A DNA stretch of 64,000 bases from Sphingomonas colocasiae (GCF_019880585.1 NZ_JAINVV010000011.1:248001-312000); one strand, 5' to 3'. Shown: positions 54,842-63,759, numbered from the stretch's first letter. The notes: generated from the letters alone by a model not told the origin. A program made the numbers and translations.

Positions 54842-55087
54842 GGACCTTCCCCCCCGGACGCGGTTTTGCCCCATTCGACGACTCGGGCCCAATTGGAGAA
54901 TATCAACCCGATCAAGCCTGCAACACCCTGATCGGATATAGTTGCCCGAATGCCGGGCCGCGCAATCGCGCGTTCATCGCCCCCGCCGCACGCCGACGGT
55001 TTGCAGTGGACGCCGGCGGCCACCCGCACTACCCGCTCGATCCGTCGTCCATCCGTCCGGGCGGCGTCACAACGGGTTGCGCGGACG

Positions 55088-55909
55088 ATGCATTTCGATC
55101 TGATCCAGACCATCAGCCTTTCCGGAAAATCCGGCGTCGCCAATGACGATCGCATCGGCAGCGGCGAACGCCATGCCTGGGTGATCGACGGCGCCACCGA
55201 TCTCGGCGAACCGGGCCTGCTTGGCGAACGCGGCGGGGCGGCATGGCTGTCGACCGTCGCGAACGCTGCCTTCACGCGCGCATCGGGGCCGGTTTCCGCC
55301 ATATGCGATGCCGTTTTCGACGAGGTCGCCACACGCTACGCACAGGAAAAGCGGCGCGAACCGCTTGGCGACTGGGAATTGCCGATCGCCGCCTTTGCGG
55401 CGCTGGCGATCGAGGATGACGGACTGGCCTGCGCCTTTGCCGGCGATTGCGTCGTCATGCACCGGAGCGCCGATGGCGTATCCTTCCTGACGCCGGTTCC
55501 AGACGCCGCGCCGGAACGCGCACGCGCGGTGGCGCTTGGCCCGCTGGCCGGCGCCGACGGCGTGCGCGTGCCCGACGTCGTCGCCGGGCTGCGCGCGTCG
55601 CGCCAGGGGCCCAAGCGCGTGCTCGGCACCGATCCGCTTCATTGCCGCGCCGTCACCGAATTTCATCGCGCGCCCGTGGCGAAGGGCGACGACCTGCTGC
55701 TGATGACCGACGGTTTCGGCGCCCTGATCGACGATTATGGCGTCTATGACGCGGCCGGGCTGTTCGCCCGGATGATGGAGGCCGGCCTCGCCGAACTGGC
55801 GGTGGAATTGCGCCGCATCGAGAATCAGGACGCCGAATGCCGCCGCTTCCCGCGCTTCAAGATCAGCGACGACGCCTCGTCCATCTGGCTGCGCGTGGCG
55901 GGATCCTGA
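55088..55909 (+). CDS. PP2C-type Ser/Thr protein phosphatase
   Basis: The 273-residue protein has the metal-dependent phosphatase motifs. ANDDRIGSG with HAWVIDGATDLGE (Asp 34, Gly 35) supplies the first metal ligands, LLLMTDGFGALIDD (about 199-212) the central Asp, and SDDASSIWL at the end the last Asp. It is soluble and has no regulatory domain. It may reverse the work of Ser/Thr kinases such as the one at 4530, although the genes are far apart. The frame is open upstream, but ATG 55088 matches the domain start. Confidence 0.85.
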   Translation: MHFDLIQTISLSGKSGVANDDRIGSGERHAWVIDGATDLGEPGLLGERGGAAWLSTVANAAFTRASGPVSAICDAVFDEVATRYAQEKRREPLGDWELPIAAFAALAIEDDGLACAFAGDCVVMHRSADGVSFLTPVPDAAPERARAVALGPLAGADGVRVPDVVAGLRASRQGPKRVLGTDPLHCRAVTEFHRAPVAKGDDLLLMTDGFGALIDDYGVYDAAGLFARMMEAGLAELAVELRRIENQDAECRRFPRFKISDDASSIWLRVAGS

Positions 55910-55974
55910 CGCGCGATTGCCTTCGTCGCGCAGGCGGCGCACAGTCGCCGCCTTTACGACGATGGAGAAAAGCC

Positions 55975-56403
55975 ATGGTCATCGCGTCATCCACGCCCCT
56001 TCCCCGCTGGTTCCGGCCGGTCGCACTGCTTGCCGTGATCTGGAACGCCTTCGGCGTCGTCATGTATCTCAGTTCCGTCGGCGTCTTCGGCGATCCCTCC
56101 GCCGGCTTGAACGAAACCGATCGCGCGGCCGCCGCCTCGATCCCCGGCTGGATCATGGGCGCCTTCGCCATCGGCACCTTTGCCGGGCTGATCGGCAGCC
56201 TGGGCCTGTTCCTGCGGCAGGGCTGGTCGGTGCCGGTGCTGATCGTCTCGCTCGTCGCGCTCCTGATACTGGAGGGCTGGATCGTCTTCCTGAGCGGCGC
56301 GCTGGCATCGTTCGGGCTGGCCGTGCCGGTGATGGTGAGCGCGGGCGCGGTGCTGCTCGCCTGGCTGGCGATCCATGCACGGCGGAGCGGCTGGCTGGCC
56401 TGA
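55975..56403 (+). CDS. small four-span membrane protein, unknown
   Basis: This 142-residue protein has four hydrophobic segments (about 15-35, 58-80, 85-105, 112-135). It starts after GGAGAAAAG with a short basic N-terminus. It resembles small sugar-transport-like or DoxX-like membrane proteins of unknown role. It follows the PP2C gene by 65 nt in the same direction, so co-transcription is possible. Confidence 0.75.
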   Translation: MVIASSTPLPRWFRPVALLAVIWNAFGVVMYLSSVGVFGDPSAGLNETDRAAAASIPGWIMGAFAIGTFAGLIGSLGLFLRQGWSVPVLIVSLVALLILEGWIVFLSGALASFGLAVPVMVSAGAVLLAWLAIHARRSGWLA

Positions 56404-56484
56404 CGCCCGCCCCGCAATTTCATTGCAACGCCATGGAAACATGATGGCGCCTCACGCGTAGATACAGTGCCCCCTTTGACTGAC

Positions 56485-56548
56485 GGGGCGCTCGTGCTCC
56501 CATGAGCGCCCCGGCCCCGGCCCACCCACTCGGGCCGGGGTTTCTTTT
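56485..56548 (+). terminator. tandem stem-loops with intrinsic terminator
   Basis: The first hairpin is GGGGCGCTC/GAGCGCCCC (56485-56512). Directly after it comes CCCCGGCCC/GGGCCGGGG (56515-56540) followed by TTTCTTTT. The second is a strong intrinsic terminator for the membrane-protein transcript. The two together could also be the body of a small RNA. Confidence 0.8.
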
Positions 56549-56628
56549 GCGTGCACCGTTTCTCCTTGGCGCCGCGATCATGGCTGCAACCCGCCATCGT
56601 ACAGCTTCGCACGTCGAAGGAGAGCGGC

Positions 56629-57066
56629 ATGATCACGAAGCGGGCGCAAGGCGGAACGGATGCGGCATCGATCGGCGGCGCGGTGATCGCGGCGGCGGCC
56701 CTGGCAGCATTGCTCGTGCTCGCGGCCGGACGCGACGGAACCGGCGATCGCATCGCGCTGACCGGCAACCGGCTGGCATTCGGCCCCGATGGCGCGCCGC
56801 TCTGGATCGGCGCCTTCACCAACCGCGCCGGCAGGCTGTATCGCGACGTCGCGGTCGCGGTGCGCTTCCTCGATCGCGAAGGGCGCATCCTGGGCCGGGC
56901 CAGCGCCCATGCCGATCGGCTTGCCCCCGGGGAGAGCTTCGATCTGACCGCGCCGCTGCCCATGGGCGCGCAAGCCGTGCAGCTCGTCGCGATGCATTGG
57001 CGCCACCGCGCCGCGCGGGCCAGCCTCGGCCCCTGGCCGCTTCAAGTGCTCGGCGCGTTCGCATGA
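56629..57066 (+). CDS. small membrane-anchored FxLYD-like protein
   Basis: The 145-residue product starts after GAAGGAGAG. It has one N-terminal membrane span (about 15-38) and a beta-sandwich domain that reads like FxLYD/CHAP-type modules: LWIGAFTNRAGRLYRDVAVAVRF, then RLAPGESFDLTAPL. Such domains are periplasmic binding modules of unknown role. It begins after a strong terminator, so it has its own promoter. Confidence 0.65.
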   Translation: MITKRAQGGTDAASIGGAVIAAAALAALLVLAAGRDGTGDRIALTGNRLAFGPDGAPLWIGAFTNRAGRLYRDVAVAVRFLDREGRILGRASAHADRLAPGESFDLTAPLPMGAQAVQLVAMHWRHRAARASLGPWPLQVLGAFA

Positions 57067-57394
57067 CAGGGCTTCCGCCCGCGCGGTAAGCCACAGATCG
57101 CTCCGTTCAAGCGCAAGACCGAAAAAAATCCGGTGATCGAATATCGGACGATCGGCAAATAACGATTCCACAAGCCAAATAAGCGAATCCGATCGCCATT
57201 TGGTTCATGCAGCGTCAGAACTTGCATAATCATTCCTGCACCGGAACCGCTCTGCCCCTAGGCGACAGGACTGTTGCACGATTGCAATAGTCGGCGGCGA
57301 TGCGCCGGGTTTTTGTTACAAATTCATGGCAAGCCGCACGCGCCGCGCCTACATGGCGCTCGTCAGGTGACTGGGACGGCTGACCCAACAGAGA

Positions 57395-57438
57395 GCATTT
57401 TCAGGTTGATCGCATAGGGTCAACGGCTCGGAAAATGC
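57395..57438 (+). promoter_or_regulatory. nested hairpin in the leader of the outer-membrane protein gene
   Basis: GCATTTTC pairs with GAAAATGC, enclosing GTTGA/TCAAC, about 60 nt before the porin-like gene. The 434-nt gap (57067-57500) holds no gene. The structure may control translation or be part of a small RNA. Confidence 0.4.
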
Positions 57439-57500
57439 AGCCACGAAAGACAAGAGCGCCACCGTTCAGCGTGGAACGCTCGAACCACGAAGGAAAACCA

Positions 57501-58052
57501 ATGAAATCTGTACTGTTCGCAACCGCCGCTCTGGCGGCTGTCGTCGTCGCGCCCGCCGCTCGCGCGGAAGGCCTGCGCGCCGAGGTCCATGGCGGTTACG
57601 ACAATGTCAGCATCGCGGGCGAGTCCGGCGACGGCGTCGCCTATGGCGTGGCGCTGGGCTTTGACAAGAATGTCAATTCGAACATGTCCCTCGGCATCGA
57701 GGCCGGCATCGACGATTCGACCACCAAGGAATGCGCGGCGTCCGGTGCCGGCCGGGCCTGCATCAGCGCGGGACGCGACCTGAGCGCGGTCTTCCGCGTC
57801 GGCTATAACCTCACCGAAACCAGCAAGCTCTATCTGCTGGGCGGCTATACCAACACGCGCGCCGTCGCGACCTATCGCAGCGGCACGACCAAGACGCGCG
57901 CCGCCTCCAATCTCGACGGTTTCCGCGCCGGCGCCGGTTATCAGTTCGGCATTTCGGACAAGTTCTACGGCAAGGTCGAGTATCGCTATTCCAACTATGA
58001 AGCCGATGTCAGCCGCCACCAGGGCCTGGTGGGCGTGGGCGTCAATTTCTGA
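57501..58052 (+). CDS. small outer-membrane beta-barrel protein
   Basis: The 183-residue protein has a signal peptide cleaved after VVVAPAARA (about residue 22). An eight-stranded barrel follows, with alternating residues, for example LRAEVHGGYDNVSIAG at the start, and a terminal aromatic VGVGVNF. Two cysteines (KECAASGAGRACISAG) form a loop disulphide. It matches OmpA-like/opacity porin-family barrels, used for adhesion or small-solute passage. AAGGAAAACCA precedes the ATG, a long leader lies upstream, and a strong terminator follows. Confidence 0.85.
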   Translation: MKSVLFATAALAAVVVAPAARAEGLRAEVHGGYDNVSIAGESGDGVAYGVALGFDKNVNSNMSLGIEAGIDDSTTKECAASGAGRACISAGRDLSAVFRVGYNLTETSKLYLLGGYTNTRAVATYRSGTTKTRAASNLDGFRAGAGYQFGISDKFYGKVEYRYSNYEADVSRHQGLVGVGVNF

Positions 58053-58090
58053 TTCGGGCACGGGCCGGCTCCGGCCGGCCCGTCACTCAA

Positions 58091-58122
58091 GCGCCGGCGG
58101 GTTTCCCGCCGGCGCTTTTTTC
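58091..58122 (+). terminator. intrinsic terminator after the outer-membrane protein gene
   Basis: GCGCCGGCGGG and CCCGCCGGCGC pair around TTT and are followed by a run of T. A second GC palindrome (about 58060-58083) lies just before it. Confidence 0.9.
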
Positions 58123-58210
58123 TTGTGATCGCGGTGCCGGGTTCGATCGCCATGCCCATGGCCCGCCACGCCTTATCGTTCCCGAAAGACATCATCGGCA
58201 CAATGGCCAC

Positions 58211-58705
58211 ATGCTGGTGCAGGAACAGGATGCGATCATCTATCGCGAGCAGCCGCTGGGCCTGCCGCTGAGGCTGTTCATTCTGGTGCTGGCGGCGGGG
58301 TTGATCATCGTCGTGCCGGCGCCCTTCCTGATCCATGCCGACTGGACCAGCGCCTCCCCCACATTGCTGCTGGACGCCGCATGCATCGCCTTCGCGGTGT
58401 CGGTCGGCCTGTTCTTCCTGGTCGTCGCCTTCGCCAGCGCGACCGAGTTGCGGCTGGACGGCCGCACCGGCCAGGCGGTGCGCATCCTGCGCGGCCCGAT
58501 CGTCAATCGCCGCGACTGCTATCCGCTCGCGCAACTGGGCGCGCCCGATGTCAGCATGCGCGAAAGCTCGGAAGACGGCCCCTTCCCGATCCTCACCCTG
58601 AGGCTGCCTGGCGGCGGGGCGCTGACCATGGCCTGCTTCGCCGACCGCGCCGAGGCGGAGCTGTGGCGGGACAGGATCGCCGCGCTGCTCCCGGCCGGCG
58701 TTTAA
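58211..58705 (+). CDS. two-span membrane protein, PH-like
   Basis: This 164-residue protein has two hydrophobic segments (about 20-42 and 54-76) followed by a soluble part beginning ELRLDGRTGQAVRILRGPIV, the strand pattern seen in bacterial PH-like membrane domains. The ribosome site is weak. The function is unknown. Confidence 0.65.
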   Translation: MLVQEQDAIIYREQPLGLPLRLFILVLAAGLIIVVPAPFLIHADWTSASPTLLLDAACIAFAVSVGLFFLVVAFASATELRLDGRTGQAVRILRGPIVNRRDCYPLAQLGAPDVSMRESSEDGPFPILTLRLPGGGALTMACFADRAEAELWRDRIAALLPAGV

Positions 58706-58916
58706 AGTCTGTTTGGAAAATGCGCCTCTGGCGCATTGCCGCACCGCCCTCCACAGGCATTCCAACGATGCTTCGCATCGCCGGAACCTTGGCCTGTTCC
58801 GCCCACTCCCCCACCCGGCCTCCCAACGGCAGTATCTTCTGGGAGGCCGGGTGGGGGAGTGGGCTGGTGCGGCCCTGGAAATGTGCTCTTCCGCACATTT
58901 CCCAAACGGACTCTTA
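58704..58916. repeat. family-D long palindromic element
   Basis: A perfect 24-bp stem (58802-58825 with 58840-58863, loop 14 nt) is enclosed by outer inverted ends (AAAGTCTGTTTGG at the left, CCCAAACGGACTCTT at the right). The outer end recurs at 9047. It has the look of a MITE or a composite REP element. Confidence 0.8.
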
Positions 58917-59002
58917 GCCGGGCGTGGCGGCTTTGCCGATTGCCCGGCCACCGCCATCCGCTACCATCGCGCCGGAGCGTGAAGTCAGCCGGCGGAGTCT
59001 CA

Positions 59003-59635
59003 ATGCCATTGGTCATCGCCGCAGGCGCAAGCGGGCAACACGCCAGGGTCGTCCATGAAGCCGCCCGGCTTTCGGGCATGGCGATCGCCGGTTTCGTCAC
59101 CATCGGACCGGCACCGCCGCCGTCCGTGTTCGATTGCCCCTGTCTTGGCGGGCCGGATGCGCTGGCAGGGCTGGCGACGGACGGCCACGGCTTTGTCGTC
59201 GCCTGCGGATCGAATGCGTTGCGCCGGTCGACGGCGGATCGCCTCGACGCGCTGGGCGCGGCGCTGCTCAGCGTGATCCATCCGGCCGCGATCATCTCCC
59301 CCAGCGCGACGATCGGCGCGGGTGCGATGCTGCTCGCGGGATCGATCATCGGCCCGTCGGCGCGGATCGGCCGAGGCTGCATCGTCAACCATGCCGCCAG
59401 CGTCGATCATGACTGTATCGTCGGCGATCACGCCAATCTCTGCCCCGGCGCGCGGATCGGCGGCACGGTGCGGATCGGCGACGATGTCTTTGTGGGGCTG
59501 AACGCCGCCATATTGCCGGGACTGCGGATCGGCGACGGCGCGACCGTCGGCGCGGGCGCGGTGGTCACCGCCGATGTCGAGCCGGGCATCACCGTTGCCG
59601 GCATTCCCGCCCGTCCGCTGCCATCGCGCGCATAA
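59003..59635 (+). CDS. sugar O-acyltransferase, NeuD/PglD-like
   Basis: The 210-residue protein has an N-terminal Rossmann-like part beginning VIAAGASGQHARVV. From about residue 90 it has a left-handed beta-helix of hexapeptide repeats (ATIGAGAMLLAGSIIGPSAR, GDDVFVGLNAAILPGLRIG). His in AASVDHDCIVGDHANLCPG is the expected general base. Members acetylate amino sugars or sialic-acid precursors with acetyl-CoA. No other surface-polysaccharide gene is nearby, so the substrate is unknown. Confidence 0.85.
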   Translation: MPLVIAAGASGQHARVVHEAARLSGMAIAGFVTIGPAPPPSVFDCPCLGGPDALAGLATDGHGFVVACGSNALRRSTADRLDALGAALLSVIHPAAIISPSATIGAGAMLLAGSIIGPSARIGRGCIVNHAASVDHDCIVGDHANLCPGARIGGTVRIGDDVFVGLNAAILPGLRIGDGATVGAGAVVTADVEPGITVAGIPARPLPSRA

Positions 59636-59654
59636 TGCCATCGGGGCGGCGGCC

Positions 59655-60023
59655 ATGAAAATCTTCTTCGACGGCGGGTGCCGTCCCAATCCGGGCATGA
59701 TGGAGATCGCGGTGGTCGCGGGTGGGCGGGTGCATGTCCGGCGTGATCTGGGCCATGGCGCCCGCGTCGATGCCGAATGGCTGGCGCTGATCGAGGCGCT
59801 GCGCATCGCCCGCTCGCTCGCGCTCGACGACATCCTGCTGCTCGGCGATGCCGCCGACATCATCGGGCAGGCCAATGGCACGATCCGCTGCCGGGGCGCC
59901 GGATTGGCGCATCTGCCTGTTTTCCAGGCGATGGTGCCGGATACCGGCCGGCTGCGCATCCGCCATGTGAAGCGGACGCAGAATCTTGCGGGCATCGCGC
60001 TCGCCCGGCTGCATCCGCGCTGA
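59655..60023 (+). CDS. RNase H-like protein
   Basis: This 122-residue protein begins MKIFFDGGCRPNPG, the first strand and catalytic Asp 6 of the RNase H fold, followed by AEWLALIEAL (Glu 41) and LLLGDAADII (Asp 65). At the place of the fourth acidic residue, normally NxxADxLA, it has NLAGIALA, with Gly 113 instead of Asp. Activity may therefore be altered. It is shorter than RNase HI and follows the acyltransferase gene by 19 nt. Confidence 0.75.
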   Translation: MKIFFDGGCRPNPGMMEIAVVAGGRVHVRRDLGHGARVDAEWLALIEALRIARSLALDDILLLGDAADIIGQANGTIRCRGAGLAHLPVFQAMVPDTGRLRIRHVKRTQNLAGIALARLHPR

Positions 60024-60103
60024 CATCGGCGCATCATGACCGGGGATGCGCGCCGCCCGATTCATGATAACAGGCGCGCGGGGCCAATCTTTCACGACAG
60101 GGC

Positions 60104-61381
60104 ATGATGACCGACCTCGCCGCCGAACCCGACGCGACGCCGCCCGCCTATCATCCCGGCGCGAACTGGAAGCTGCGCTATTTCTCGATCTTCGGCGGAC
60201 AATCGCTGTCGCTGATCGGATCGGCGCTCACGCAGTTCGTTTTGATCTGGTGGATCACCGATACCACGGGCAGCGTCGCCGCGCTCGCCATGGCCGGCGT
60301 AGCGGCGTTGGCGCCCCAGGCATTGCTCGCGCCGATCGGCGGCACGCTGGCCGATCGCTACAGCCGCCGGATGCTGATGATCGTCGCCGATCTCGTCACC
60401 GCGCTCTGCATGGCGGTGCTGATGTGGCTGTTCGCGAGCGGCGGCATCGAACTCTGGCACATCTATGCGGCGATGCTCGTGCGCAGCGCGGCGCAGGCGT
60501 TCCAGATGCCCGCCGCCGCCGCCAGCGTGGCGATGCTGGTGCCGGGCAGCTTCCTGCTCCGCGCATCGGGGCTCAGCCAGATGATGATGGGCGTGGTGAC
60601 GATCGCCGCCGCCCCGCTCGGCGCGCTGGCGATCAGCGTGATGCCGATCGGCTGGGCGCTGGGCATCGACGTGATCACCGCCGTTCTCGGCATCGTGCCG
60701 CTGCTGATCTTCGCGGTGCCGCAGCAATTCGCCTCCGCCGACAAACGCGCCAGCCTGTGGCGCGAATTCACCGAAGGCGTGGGGCTGGTGTGGCGCGACA
60801 CGGGGCTGCGCAACCTCTACGGGCTGGTCGCCGCCGTCGTGCTGCTGCTGATGCCCGCCTCCACATTGGTGCCGCTGCTGATCAAGGCGCATTTCGGCGG
60901 GGCTGCGGCGCAAGTGGCGATGCTGGAAAGCGTGGCGGGCATCGGCATGATCCTGGGCGGCGCTGCCGCGGCGGTGCTGGTGCCGCGCCGCGCGATGCGC
61001 CGCGCCATCGGCGCGCTGATCGCGGCGAACCTGGCTCTGATGGCGACGGGGCTGGTGCCCGGCCATCTCTTCTGGATCGGCGTCGTCTTCTGGGCCGCCG
61101 CCTGCGTCGCGATGGTCGTCGGCAACGCTCCGCTGGCCGCCGTTCTCCAGGCGATCGTGCCCAATCAGCTGCAGGGCCGCGTCTTCGCGCTGCTCAACAT
61201 GCTGATGGGCCTGGGCGCCCCGATCGGCCTCGCCATCGCGACGCCAGTGGGCGAGGCGCTGGGCGTGCGCTGGCTGTTCGTGGGCTCGGGCCTGCTCGGC
61301 GCCTTGCTGTGCTTCGCCGGCCTGTTCTCACGCCCGCTGATGCGGCTGGACGATCGCATGCCGGCACCGGACAAGGAGTGA
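60104..61381 (+). CDS. MFS exporter (MFS_3/Mef-like)
   Basis: The 425-residue protein has 12 predicted spans. Motif A is in PIGGTLADRYSRRMLMIVAD (about 79-98) and the start NWKLRYFSIFGGQSLSLIGSA is typical of Mef-like drug or siderophore exporters. Substrates are unknown. ATG 60107 is an alternative start. It is alone in its transcription direction block, 80 nt after the RNase H-like gene. Confidence 0.85.
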   Translation: MMTDLAAEPDATPPAYHPGANWKLRYFSIFGGQSLSLIGSALTQFVLIWWITDTTGSVAALAMAGVAALAPQALLAPIGGTLADRYSRRMLMIVADLVTALCMAVLMWLFASGGIELWHIYAAMLVRSAAQAFQMPAAAASVAMLVPGSFLLRASGLSQMMMGVVTIAAAPLGALAISVMPIGWALGIDVITAVLGIVPLLIFAVPQQFASADKRASLWREFTEGVGLVWRDTGLRNLYGLVAAVVLLLMPASTLVPLLIKAHFGGAAAQVAMLESVAGIGMILGGAAAAVLVPRRAMRRAIGALIAANLALMATGLVPGHLFWIGVVFWAAACVAMVVGNAPLAAVLQAIVPNQLQGRVFALLNMLMGLGAPIGLAIATPVGEALGVRWLFVGSGLLGALLCFAGLFSRPLMRLDDRMPAPDKE

Positions 61382-61444
61382 AGCGTTCGGCAGGCATGCC
61401 CCATTGCGGAGCCCGGCAAGGGCTGCCAGGTTGCGTGAAGGGGG

Positions 61445-62470
61445 ATGCCGGTGCGCCGATTGCTTCTCATCTGTCTTTTGGCGATGGCCGCGCCCGTCGA
61501 TGCACAGCGCGCCGGAGAGCCGATCATCGACATGCATCTCCATGCCCGCGCTGCCCGTTATGCCGGCGACACGCCCCCGCCAATGTGTACGCCGTTCCAG
61601 CTCATGCCCAGATCCGATCCGGGAAACGGCGTCTATGAAGGGATGAGCTTCGATGCGCCGCCCTGCGAAAAGCCCGTTCCAGCCGCCACCACCGACGAAC
61701 AGGTCATGCGTGACACGATCGCGGCCATGAAGCGCTACAATATCCACGCCATGGTCAGCGGTGAGCCGGACATGGTCGCGCGATGGCAGGCAGCCGAGCC
61801 GACACGCATCATGCAGGCGGTCGATTATCGGTTGCCGGGAACCGCCGGCCAGCCCCACGTCGCCACCCGGACGATCGAAGAGCTGCGCAACCTGCACGCG
61901 CAGGGGCGGCTGGCGGTGATCGGCGAGGTCATGGCGCAATATGAGGGCGTTGGGCCGGACGATCCCCGCCTCGAACCGCTATGGGCGCTGGCCGAGGAAC
62001 TGGACGTGCCCGTCGCCATCCATATGGGCCCGGGCGAGCCTGGGCAGCCCTATGCGCAAGGCGGCTACCGGGTCGCGCTCGGAGATCCGCTGTTGCTGGA
62101 ACCGGTGCTGCTGCGCCATCCGAGGCTTCGGATCTCGGTCATGCATGCGGGCTATCCGATGGCCGAGCGGATGCGCGCGCTGATGTTCAGCTATCCGCAG
62201 GTCTATGTCGATATCGGTTCGATCGTCTACACCGAGCCACGCCCCGCCTTTCACGCCTATCTGCGCGAGTTGGTGGATGCCGGCTATGGCGATCGCATCA
62301 TGTTCGGTTCCGACCAGATGATCTGGCCCGGCGTCATCGGGCCGTCCGTCCAGGCAATCGAGGAAGCGCCGTTTCTGAGCGCGCGCCAGAAGCGCAACAT
62401 ATTCTATGACAACGCAGCGCGCTTCCTTCGGCTGACCCACGAGCGGATCGCCGAACATCATCGACGCTGA
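61445..62470 (+). CDS. secreted amidohydrolase-2 family protein
   Basis: The 341-residue protein has a signal peptide (to about residue 20) and the amidohydrolase-2 TIM-barrel metal ligands: His 31 and His 33 in IIDMHLHARA, His in VAIHMGPGEPG, His in SVMHAGYPM and Asp in MFGSDQMIW. Family members act as decarboxylases or lactonases; the periplasmic location is unusual. The SDR that follows also carries a signal peptide, which may point to a shared role. Confidence 0.83.
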   Translation: MPVRRLLLICLLAMAAPVDAQRAGEPIIDMHLHARAARYAGDTPPPMCTPFQLMPRSDPGNGVYEGMSFDAPPCEKPVPAATTDEQVMRDTIAAMKRYNIHAMVSGEPDMVARWQAAEPTRIMQAVDYRLPGTAGQPHVATRTIEELRNLHAQGRLAVIGEVMAQYEGVGPDDPRLEPLWALAEELDVPVAIHMGPGEPGQPYAQGGYRVALGDPLLLEPVLLRHPRLRISVMHAGYPMAERMRALMFSYPQVYVDIGSIVYTEPRPAFHAYLRELVDAGYGDRIMFGSDQMIWPGVIGPSVQAIEEAPFLSARQKRNIFYDNAARFLRLTHERIAEHHRR

Positions 62471-62633
62471 ACGCGTGCGCGACATCCGAAATTCTACAAT
62501 CAAGCCCCCCAGGCGCCCGATCGGAAAATTCCGGTCGACGCCACCGCCATACTGTATTAAATCAGCAGCACTGGGCGGCGGCCATTGTGCCTTTGGCCGC
62601 GCCGACGACACCAGAACATCGGAGGGGCGCCAT

Positions 62634-63593
62634 ATGCATCGGTTCAAATTTCTGCTGGTCACGCTGGCCGCGCTGGCCATTTCGCATCCCGCGATCGCGC
62701 AGGATGCCTCCAAGCGCCGCTCGGTGCTCGTCACCGGCGCCAATTCGGGGATCGGCCTGGCGATCACGCAATATCTCACAGCGCGCGGTTTCCATGTCTA
62801 TGGCAGCGCGCGCAAGGACGAGGATCTGAAGGCGCTGAACGCCATGCCCAATGTGACGGCGGTGCGGATCGACGTGACGAAGCAGGCCGATATCGACGCG
62901 GCGGTGAAGTTCGTGGAGGCGCAGGGTCGCGGGCTTTACGGCGTGATCAACAATGCCGGCGTCGCCGCCGTCGGCGAACTGACCGCCGTCTCCGACCAGG
63001 ACGTGCTGTGGCAGCATGACGTGAACGTGATGGGGCCGCTGCGCGTCAACCGCGCCTTCGTGCCGCTGCTCAAGCAGAGCAAGGGCCGTACCGCCATCAT
63101 CGGATCGCTTTCGGGCTTCGTCGTCGGCCCGTCGGGCGGCGCCTATAGCATGACCAAGTTCGCGACCGAGGCCTATACCGACACGCTGGCGCAGGAACTG
63201 GCGACATCGGGCGTCACCGTCGGCATCATCGATCCGGGCTCGTTCAAGTCGCGCGGCCGCGAAAAGGTCGCCATGAAGATGCTGACGGGCAAGTATGACC
63301 TGAACCAGCAGCTCACCGACGAGCAGAAGAAGGTGCTGACGGGCGTGCAGGAGGCGGAAGCCAAGCGCAAGGATCCGACCGAGGTCGCCGAACAGGTCCA
63401 TCACTTCCTGAGCAGCGACACGCCGCGCCTGCGCTACATGGCGTCGCCGGGCAAGGAGACCGTCGTCGCGGTGATGCGCGCGACATTGGGCCGCACCGCG
63501 CAGCTCAACGCCAGCCAGCCAGCCTATGCGCTCAGCCGCGACGAGCTGGTGAAGATGCTCGACGAGGCGCTGGCGGAGGCTGCGAAGAAGTAA
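62634..63593 (+). CDS. short-chain dehydrogenase/reductase with signal peptide
   Basis: The 319-residue protein has the classical SDR motifs: TGANSGIG (about 35-42) for NAD(P), NNAGV, Ser in IIGSLSGF and YSMTK (Tyr 171, Lys 175). It begins with a clear signal peptide (MHRFKFLLVTLAALAISHPAIA), which is odd because the cofactor is normally cytoplasmic. The substrate may be a steroid-like or other hydroxyl compound. GGAGGGGCGC precedes the ATG. It is 163 nt downstream of the amidohydrolase gene. Confidence 0.88.
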   Translation: MHRFKFLLVTLAALAISHPAIAQDASKRRSVLVTGANSGIGLAITQYLTARGFHVYGSARKDEDLKALNAMPNVTAVRIDVTKQADIDAAVKFVEAQGRGLYGVINNAGVAAVGELTAVSDQDVLWQHDVNVMGPLRVNRAFVPLLKQSKGRTAIIGSLSGFVVGPSGGAYSMTKFATEAYTDTLAQELATSGVTVGIIDPGSFKSRGREKVAMKMLTGKYDLNQQLTDEQKKVLTGVQEAEAKRKDPTEVAEQVHHFLSSDTPRLRYMASPGKETVVAVMRATLGRTAQLNASQPAYALSRDELVKMLDEALAEAAKK

Positions 63594-63643
63594 ATGGCGG
63601 GGTAAGCTGGCGGGGCGCGCGATGCCCCTCTCCCCCCCGACAT

Positions 63644-63735
63644 TGTCGCTCCAGCGAAAGCTGGAGCCCATGCCATCTGTCCATCATCGCCGAAGTGGAC
63701 GCATGCGATGGGCTCCAGCTTTCGCTGGAGCGACA
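63644..63735. repeat. paired palindrome (REPIN-like, family C)
   Basis: Facing hairpins with cores CTCCAGCGAAAGCTGGAG and CTCCAGCTTTCGCTGGAG, ending GTCG and CGAC, lie between converging genes, where they could block read-through from both sides. Confidence 0.85.
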
Positions 63736-63759
63736 GGGAACAGGGTCCCGCGCGTTTCC

